Shown here piece after piece: positions 9,524 through 14,258 of a stretch of 14,258 bases of DNA. The translations under genes were made by a program, and so were the position numbers. Under the pieces are notes generated by a model, which saw only the letters and a list, made by a program, of their open reading frames with translations, ran no database searches and was not told the DNA's origin. Source of the DNA: Asterionellopsis glacialis (Eukaryota; Bacillariophyta; Plagiogrammaphyceae; Rhaphoneidales; Asterionellopsidaceae); the NCBI GenBank assembly GCA_014885115.2, contig WKLE02000128.1:964-15221 (forward strand). Direction: 5' to 3'. Position 1 is the stretch's first letter. Each line of letters starts with the position of its first letter.

Positions 9524-11482
9524 ATGGTTCTCTCATTATTGAAGCGACCAAGTTTTTGGGCTGCACTCGTCAGTCTTATCGCATATTGTGATAAAGAAGC
9601 CTTACATGGATACTGGGTGTATGATGATTCTGGTTCTGTGGCACGTAATCCCGTAGTGACTGGTGAGGTCCCTATTGACAATGCCTTTACTCGTGATTAT
9701 TGGGGTACACCCATGGTTGAAGTAACTAGTCACAAATCATTCCGACCCATAACAACATTAACATTTCGATTGAATTGGTGGCTTGCACAATACTTCGGTT
9801 GGATGGAGACTAGTACGAAACTTGCCAATACACTTGGATTCAATATTGTTAACTTTGTACTGCATGCGATTGTGACGGGCCTTGTGACGGAGGCAAGTAC
9901 GTATATATTTGATGGTGGAACGCAGGGAGATTTAATTTCACAACTATTGACAGGACTTTTATTTGGTCTACATCCAGTTCATGTCGAGGCTGTGAGTAAT
10001 ATTACCAGTCGTGGTGAAATTTTAATGTCATTCTTCTTTTTATTGGCATTCTTATCGTTTGCAAGTCACATTCCGAATGCACGACGACATCGTCGTGGCA
10101 AAACGCCCAACGAAACAAAACCAACAATCTTGACCAGTATTCAAAATGGATTTTTTATTTACATTGCACCCTGGTTCTTTATGATTTGTTCTGTGTTTTC
10201 GAAAGAACAAGGAGCAACAACATTGATCACGTTAGTGGTATATGATTTTTTAAATAACATTGGATCTATCCAAACATTCTTCCAACGAGTGATGGCAAAG
10301 GAAAGGGAAACATTGAAATTTGTTCTACGGACAATCATTTTAGCAACCGAAACCTTGGCTGTGGTAGCATTCCGTATGTGGTTGAATGGTGAAACCAAAC
10401 CTGACTTTATAGTAGATCAAAATCCAGCAGGATTTGCAGAAGATCGTTTCACAAGAATATTTTCAGTTTGTTGGGTCCATTGTTTGTATGTATTTGATAT
10501 GATCTTTCCTAAATACTTATGTCCTGATTGGAGTGGTAATAGTATCCCTTTGATTGAAAGTTTAACAGACGAACGATCGGCAGGTCCTATAGTATTATGG
10601 TTAGCCACAGCATGGTGTTGTAAATCACTTTTGGTAGGTCCCAAGGATGGTGCAAGTACAATTCGCAAGGAAGCACGACGAATTTTACTTATAGCATTCT
10701 TTGGCTTTTTAGTTAGTCCCTTCCTCCTATCATCCAACCTAATTGTGGTAGTTGGTCTTATGAAAGGTGATCGTGTCATCTACCTACCATTGTTAGGATT
10801 CTGCATGATGGAAGCATTGGCGTTCAAACTTTTGTTTTGTGCTGAAAGGCAAACAAATGTCGAGAAGGACAACAAAAGTACTACGTCCAAGGCAAGAAAC
10901 TTTGGTAAAATATACTGGTTGGGACATTTACTTGTGATGATTCAACTTGTATTGCTTACCTACAAGACTCACACACGAAACTTAGCATGGAGTCATAGTG
11001 TCAGGTTGTGGACTGCTGCCTACGAAATCAACCCCATTAGTGAACATACCATGTATAATTGTGGCTACGAACTTTCTTTGAAACAGCGGTATTTAGAATC
11101 AGAACGAGTCATGCGTCCTATAGGTAGTGCTCGGAAAAGTGGACCAAGTAATACTTTCGTGTACGCGATGGCTTTGTATAATTTAGATAAAGTCATTGAA
11201 GCAAATGCATTTGTAGATGAAGCACTTGAAGTAATAGAAGAACAAAAGAAGAAGGGAGGAAAACGTAACACCCCTGGAATGCTTGCAAAAACAGAAAGTA
11301 ATTTGTTGGTAGCTAAAGCTCTTATTTTGTCAAGGTCAGATATGGAAGCAGCAGGACGAACGGCATGGAAAGCAGTTCAGGTTGATCCTCGCAGTGAATA
11401 TGCTATCAACCAAGCACAACAGATAGCTAATCGAATTGAAATGATGAAAAAGTATCAAGGTCAAGGTTATGCGGTTAATTAA
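9524..11482 (+). CDS. TMTC-family (DUF1736/TPR) membrane protein, putative protein O-mannosyltransferase
   Basis: A 652-residue polytopic membrane protein read without an intron. Family hallmarks occur in order: first membrane segment (about 8-22) followed by VYDD (32-35), the acidic luminal motif expected of GT-C glycosyltransferases; SHKSFRP and TFRLNWW (69-86); NIVNFVLH (107-114); LHPVHVEAVSNITSRGE (149-165); SKEQG (226-230); DUF1736-type NPAGFAEDR and LCPDWS (300-308, 332-337); GDRVIYLP (415-422). I count about ten hydrophobic segments up to 482. The rest (about 495-640) is helical with about three degenerate TPR units, the clearest at 590-622. Animal TMTC1-4 proteins are longer with more TPRs, so this is a short form. 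Family members add O-linked mannose to cadherin-type domains in the ER; the substrate here is unknown. The in-frame TAA at 9518 and the position of the first membrane segment support this start. Confidence 0.9.
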   Translation: MVLSLLKRPSFWAALVSLIAYCDKEALHGYWVYDDSGSVARNPVVTGEVPIDNAFTRDYWGTPMVEVTSHKSFRPITTLTFRLNWWLAQYFGWMETSTKLANTLGFNIVNFVLHAIVTGLVTEASTYIFDGGTQGDLISQLLTGLLFGLHPVHVEAVSNITSRGEILMSFFFLLAFLSFASHIPNARRHRRGKTPNETKPTILTSIQNGFFIYIAPWFFMICSVFSKEQGATTLITLVVYDFLNNIGSIQTFFQRVMAKERETLKFVLRTIILATETLAVVAFRMWLNGETKPDFIVDQNPAGFAEDRFTRIFSVCWVHCLYVFDMIFPKYLCPDWSGNSIPLIESLTDERSAGPIVLWLATAWCCKSLLVGPKDGASTIRKEARRILLIAFFGFLVSPFLLSSNLIVVVGLMKGDRVIYLPLLGFCMMEALAFKLLFCAERQTNVEKDNKSTTSKARNFGKIYWLGHLLVMIQLVLLTYKTHTRNLAWSHSVRLWTAAYEINPISEHTMYNCGYELSLKQRYLESERVMRPIGSARKSGPSNTFVYAMALYNLDKVIEANAFVDEALEVIEEQKKKGGKRNTPGMLAKTESNLLVAKALILSRSDMEAAGRTAWKAVQVDPRSEYAINQAQQIANRIEMMKKYQGQGYAVN

Positions 11483-11747
11483 AAAATAATAACTGTTGAG
11501 ACTGTGTAATATTTTTAGAAATTTTTAGAATCATCGTCAAAACAACGTTGTTTGTGAGCATCAGCAGCAAAATTTTAAACGAAATTTCAAAGTGCAAAAG
11601 AATCTTTGAAACGTTCCGGCAGATCGTGATTTGTGATCGCCTCTCTCTCTGGACTCAACTCTGACAATGACGACAAAAGTACCAAGAGGTACCGTGCCTG
11701 GTAGGCCTCGCAGGCCCATGCTAATGGGTAAGAAGAGAGAGGTCGGC

Positions 11748-11753
11748 TGACGC
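11748..11753 (+). promoter_or_regulatory. TGACGC word, candidate bZIP/CO2-responsive site
   Basis: TGACGC, about 340 bp upstream of the start codon of the plastid-targeted gene. From memory, TGACGC and TGACGT are core CO2/cAMP-responsive elements of Phaeodactylum carbonic anhydrase promoters. A six-base match alone is weak; the second inverted copy at 11893 makes it slightly more interesting. Confidence 0.25.
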
Positions 11754-11892
11754 AAGACTCAAATTGAAAGTACACGAGCTCGTATGGATTATAATTAATT
11801 ATCTTTTATCTTTCTTTGGATGAATTTACATATATCACTGGTGAATGATAGCTTGTTTTTCAGATATTGGACCTCAAGCAAGCAAATTGACG

Positions 11893-11902
11893 GCGTCACG
11901 TG
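11893..11902 (-). promoter_or_regulatory. GCGTCACGTG: inverted TGACGC overlapping a G-box
   Basis: GCGTCA (11893-11898) is TGACGC on the minus strand. It overlaps CACGTG (11897-11902), the classic bZIP/bHLH core, about 190 bp upstream of the ATG at 12091. This is a plausible place for a light- or CO2-responsive factor to bind. There is no functional evidence in the sequence. Confidence 0.3.
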
Positions 11903-12090
11903 TTTGGCTCACCTCGTCATCACACTAATTTTTGTTCATCATTATTATTTTCTCACGGTGCTTCATTACTTTACGCCACTATTACAGCTATAGGTTTCAT
12001 TGTATTTCTCAAGAACGACAAGTAAGGAACTGCAAACAAGGCAGCAAGAAATCGAGAACTAGTATCACCAAACACATTGATTTGAAAAAT

Positions 12091-13233
12091 ATGCTAGAAC
12101 ACCGCCTCGCTATTTTCTTATTGATTTTGGGTCAATTTTTCGGTGGTGATGCCTTTCTTGCTCCATTGTCACCAGTAAACAAGAAGCACCATGACCATCA
12201 ACAAAGCTCAGTAGCCCGTCATCTTTCTGCCCCTGCTGATTCAGACTTTGAAAGGCCTGTTGCCACGTCTGACAGATTAGTTGATGCAGATAATTATAAC
12301 GTTCCATTAGAAAAAGCTGCAGAGTTGTGGACTGCATCTGTACAGGAAAGTACAACTGCTACACGTGATGCAGGAATGCCATTTTTAGATTCTAAATCTA
12401 AGGATTACTTTGTAGATGATATTGAAAATATCCGTGTATCACGAGAAGGGGGTATGGGTATCGAATTATTAGAACTGGCCGGAGGACGTGATGATGGATT
12501 TGGTATTACCATAGTGACCGCTGTAGTGCCTGGTGGTAATGCAGACAAGGCAGGTATTATCCCTGGTGACTCCATTGCATCTATTGCAGTAACTACGTCA
12601 AATGTTGTGGGCAATAATGCGATTGAAGAGTCAACACAAGTGCGTGGATGCGAATGCCTTGATTTTGATAATACCATGTCTATCCTTGCCAACTTTCCAG
12701 GTGATGCATCTGAGGTATACATTAGTTTAAAACGGATACGTCGATGGCCCAAGGTACAAGTACGTGTTGAATACCCCCCTTCACAATGTGCAGAGGGTGT
12801 TAGTAATGTTCGTGATATTGAATTGTTCGCCGGCGAAAATTTAAGAAGAGCTCTGCTCAATCGCGGTATCATTATGGATGACCCTGAAGCACCTAAATGC
12901 GACTTTTGTGGAGGCAAATGTACTGTGTCTGTTTCTCGTGGCATGAGATTGTTAAACCCCATCGGTACAACAGAAAAGAAAATTATGGAACGCAATCCCA
13001 AGTGTAGGGTAAGTTTGAAAAGAATATACTTAATGTGATGCTGCAAGTCCTCCTGAAAGAAAATATGTGTACTGAAAAAGAAGAACAAACATCTCATTAT
13101 TTTTTTTCTTTCTCTTGACCTGGATTTCTGACTGACTGTATTACTCCGCCAAAAGCTTTCTTGCAAAACAACTGTTGGATATAATATGCAAGAAGGTGAT
13201 ATCCAATTACGTGTTAACTTGAGACAGTGGTAA
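12091..13233 (+). CDS. Plastid-targeted PDZ plus [2Fe-2S] ferredoxin-like protein (exons 12091-13008, 13156-13233)
   Basis: Spliced product 331 residues. Residues 1-21 are a signal peptide (hydrophobic AIFLLILGQFF) ending at DAF-LAP, a variant of the diatom ASAFAP motif, followed by a Lys/His/Ser-rich transit stretch (to about 50); stroma or thylakoid delivery is inferred. Residues about 108-216 form a PDZ domain with carboxylate-binding loop GGMGIEL and the plastid-PDZ-like PGGNADKAGIIPGD. Residues about 220-331 look like a ferredoxin beta-grasp (KVQVRVEY, DIELFAGENLRRALL) with Cys270, 273, 277, 305 and 309. C-x2-C-x3-C is not the plant ferredoxin spacing C-x4-C-x2-C; RLSCKT at 309 matches the usual position of the last ligand. 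The signal peptide begins exactly at the ATG 12091, so upstream open frame is not counted. The PDZ part recalls plant MET1; the exact function is unknown. Exon 2 carries Cys309. Confidence 0.8.
13009..13155 (+). other. Intron, 147 bp, phase 0
   Basis: The donor is AGG|GTAAGT at 13009 and the acceptor CAAAAG ends at 13155. A pyrimidine-rich tract (about 13093-13115, mainly T) precedes the acceptor by about 40 bp. Without splicing the frame would end at 13038 after SLKRIYLM and lose the last Cys and final strand of the ferredoxin fold. With splicing it joins ...NPKCR to LSCKTTVG..., which restores the expected motif. Confidence 0.85.
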
Positions 13234-13432
13234 ATATTGCTGCGGTGTCATAATATGTGTGGAGATAATGACTATCCATACCTCGATTACTGGCTGACTG
13301 TATTGCTCCACCAAAAGCTTTCCTGAAAAACAACTGTTGGGAATAATAATTAGCAAGAAGGTGATGTTCAATTACGGGTCAACTTGAGACAGTGGTAAAT
13401 ATTACTTTTAACTGTCATGTGATGATATGTGA
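13119..13432 (+). repeat. Tandem duplication of intron end, last exon and flank (period 162)
   Basis: Unit 1 runs from 13119 to about 13262 and unit 2 from 13281 to about 13432. By hand count the intron flanks match at 32 of 37 positions and the exon parts at 68 of 78, plus a 3-nt insertion in unit 2. Similarity then fades through TAAATATT and a TGTCAT...ATATGTG stretch. The pyrimidine tract of the intron lies outside the duplicated unit. Confidence 0.9.
13318..13398 (+). pseudogene. Duplicated terminal exon with two in-frame stops
   Basis: A copy of exon 2 of the PDZ-ferredoxin gene, preceded by the same CCAAAAG acceptor and ending in the same LRQW-stop. It differs by ten substitutions and one extra codon. 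Codon 3, the Cys309 codon TGC in the working exon, is TGA. Codon 12 is TAG. Four substitutions are silent (Ser, Gly, Arg, Val) and one is Ile to Val, so much of the divergence looks as if it accumulated under selection in one or both copies. Spliced to exon 1 at 13318 it would stop after two residues. It lies in the 3' UTR or just beyond the working copy. Confidence 0.85.
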
Positions 13433-14131
13433 TTATTATTATTTACAGTATTTTTTGTAAAGCCATTCTGCAATACAGTTCTCGTTAACCCTACTCCAAA
13501 AGATAAAAATAATAGAGTGTTAATTTTTTTAAAAATCGGTAGGCTTGCAGACGAGTTTTCTTGGAGAGAGAACAATGACTATGAACCAATGAAATTACTC
13601 GAATCTGGGTCGAAAGACACGGGCAGAGAACAGCAAACGAACTTCAACACCAGAAAAATCTAGTCTAATCTTGCCGTTTGCGAGTATAGAATGTACAGAG
13701 CGTTCATCTTATTCTGGTAGAATACGAGATACGAAGAGAGCACAAAACCATACTACCAGTAGTTAACAGGAGAATCTCCTTTAAATAATGCGATGCCTGC
13801 CTGCTGGAAAAAAAGACGGCGGAGTCTTTGGGGTGGAGACAATTTGACTGGCAGAGGATCTTCTAGAGTACCTCTGGTACTTCTCTAGGTAAAGTACCAG
13901 GTACCGGTACAGGTAATGATGAGAGAATACCTTAGGTAGAACAAGCACTGCTATTTACCGGTTCTACGCCAGGACATTGCATACAACGGTAGACAGAGAG
14001 ATCTTACCTGATATCTTTGCGCCTCATGGTTGGCGGTAGCGTTCGCATCCCATCATTATAGTATACTACTGGTACAGAGCTTTCATTTGCTTTGCACTTT
14101 GAACACGGTATACAAGAGCAAAGGTTGAACC
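13433..14131. other. Intergenic region right of the PDZ-ferredoxin gene
   Basis: I see no gene here. The first 100 bp are A+T-rich. From about 13540 the base composition is more balanced with frequent CG, as in the promoter regions elsewhere in this window, which suggests the control region of a further gene. AGGAGA-A-TCTCCT (13768-13780) is a small hairpin. The GGTAC cluster is listed separately. Confidence 0.5.
13866..13916. repeat. GGTAC/TACC word cluster
   Basis: Within about 50 bp there are GAGTACC, TGGTAC, CTAGGTA, AAGTACC, AGGTACCGGTAC and AGGTA. The block AGTACCAGGTACCGGTAC (13894-13911) is three overlapping palindromic units. It lies about 220-265 bp before a possible start codon at 14132. 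Similar words stand before the other two genes (9117-9131 and 11678-11693). Confidence 0.55.
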
Positions 14132-14162
14132 ATGCTTGCCGGAAATAAATACGACAGCGAAG
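14132..14162 (+). CDS. Possible first coding exon of a gene continuing off the right edge
   Basis: An ATG in good eukaryotic context (GAACCATGC) opens MLAGNKYDSE and meets a consensus-like 5' splice site, GAAG|GTAAGC, at 14162/14163. The sequence after it turns T-rich, as in an intron. Unspliced, the frame stops at 14209. The peptide is too short to identify. Chance is a real alternative. Confidence 0.25.
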
Positions 14163-14258
14163 GTAAGCTAAGAGATACTTTTAGTGTTTCGAATTACTTC
14201 CTACGGTAGCGTTTGAGCATTTCTGACAGAAGACCTGTTTTTTGTTCTTCTCTAAAAA

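Larger units (their letters stand above)
11483..12090. other. Intergenic region between the TMTC and PDZ-ferredoxin genes
   Basis: 608 bp holding the 3' end of the first gene and the control region of the second. An A+T-rich piece (to about 11580) would serve as the 3' UTR, and AATAAT directly follows the stop codon. Positions 11590-11760 are richer in G+C, with CTCTCTCTCT (11641-11650), AGTACCAAGAGGTACC and a 27-codon ATG frame (11667-11750) that I do not recognise. Two TGACGC-type words and a CACGTG follow. The frame of the next gene stays open back to about 11932 but has no ATG before 12091. Confidence 0.6.

Noticed and set aside
10417..10779. A 120-codon minus-strand frame inside the TMTC gene
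   Set aside because: It lies wholly opposite conserved TMTC motifs and encodes nothing recognisable.
11932..12090. An N-terminal extension of the PDZ-ferredoxin protein starting before 12091
   Set aside because: The frame is open but has no ATG there, only TTG-type codons. The signal peptide with its Phe cleavage motif begins exactly at the ATG at 12091.
12405..13166. A 253-codon open frame on the minus strand opposite the PDZ-ferredoxin gene
   Set aside because: The plus strand encodes a coherent targeting peptide, PDZ and ferredoxin-like domain with a proper intron. The minus frame crosses that intron, is Ser/Pro/Arg-rich and shows no domain. It is an antisense shadow.
13318..13398. Selenocysteine reading of the TGA that replaces the Cys codon in the duplicated exon
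   Set aside because: Cys-to-TGA is the classic selenoprotein pattern and diatoms do make selenoproteins, but an in-frame TAG follows nine codons later and I see no SECIS-like structure. A nonsense mutation explains it better.

Overview
The window looks like nuclear DNA from a diatom or a close photosynthetic stramenopile. The best evidence is the gene at 12091-13233. Its product starts with a hydrophobic signal peptide that ends in a Phe-type cleavage motif (DAF-LAP), followed by a Lys/Ser/His-rich stretch. That is the two-part targeting sequence of secondary plastids. A short spliceosomal intron (GTAAGT...AG) and a TMTC-type membrane protein also point to a eukaryote. The species cannot be named from this sequence alone.

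Layout. Positions 1 to about 9100 are a long A+T-rich stretch in which I can support no gene. It holds a 47-bp-arm foldback (1150-1262), a pair of GTGGGTGATAAG palindromes (490-570), several short tandem duplications, microsatellites, small palindromes, a faint interspersed repeat and a two-base N gap. From about 9110 the composition changes and the leader of the first gene begins. Positions 9524-11482 are one uninterrupted reading frame for a 652-residue polytopic protein of the TMTC family (DUF1736 plus TPR), putative ER O-mannosyltransferases. After a 608-bp intergenic region comes a two-exon gene (12091-13008 and 13156-13233) for a 331-residue protein predicted to enter the plastid. It joins a PDZ domain to a [2Fe-2S] ferredoxin-like domain. 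From about 13400 to the end is intergenic DNA with a dense cluster of GGTAC words and, possibly, the first coding exon of another plus-strand gene at 14132.

The most interesting structure is at the end of the PDZ-ferredoxin gene. The last exon and part of its intron are tandemly duplicated with a period of 162 bp. The downstream copy (13318-13398) keeps its 3' splice AG and its stop codon but carries TGA exactly where the working copy has the Cys codon for the presumed fourth cluster ligand. It also carries a later in-frame TAG. It is either a decaying pseudo-exon or an alternative terminal exon.

The two genes lie in the same direction but I see no functional link between them: one product should act in the ER membrane, the other in the plastid.
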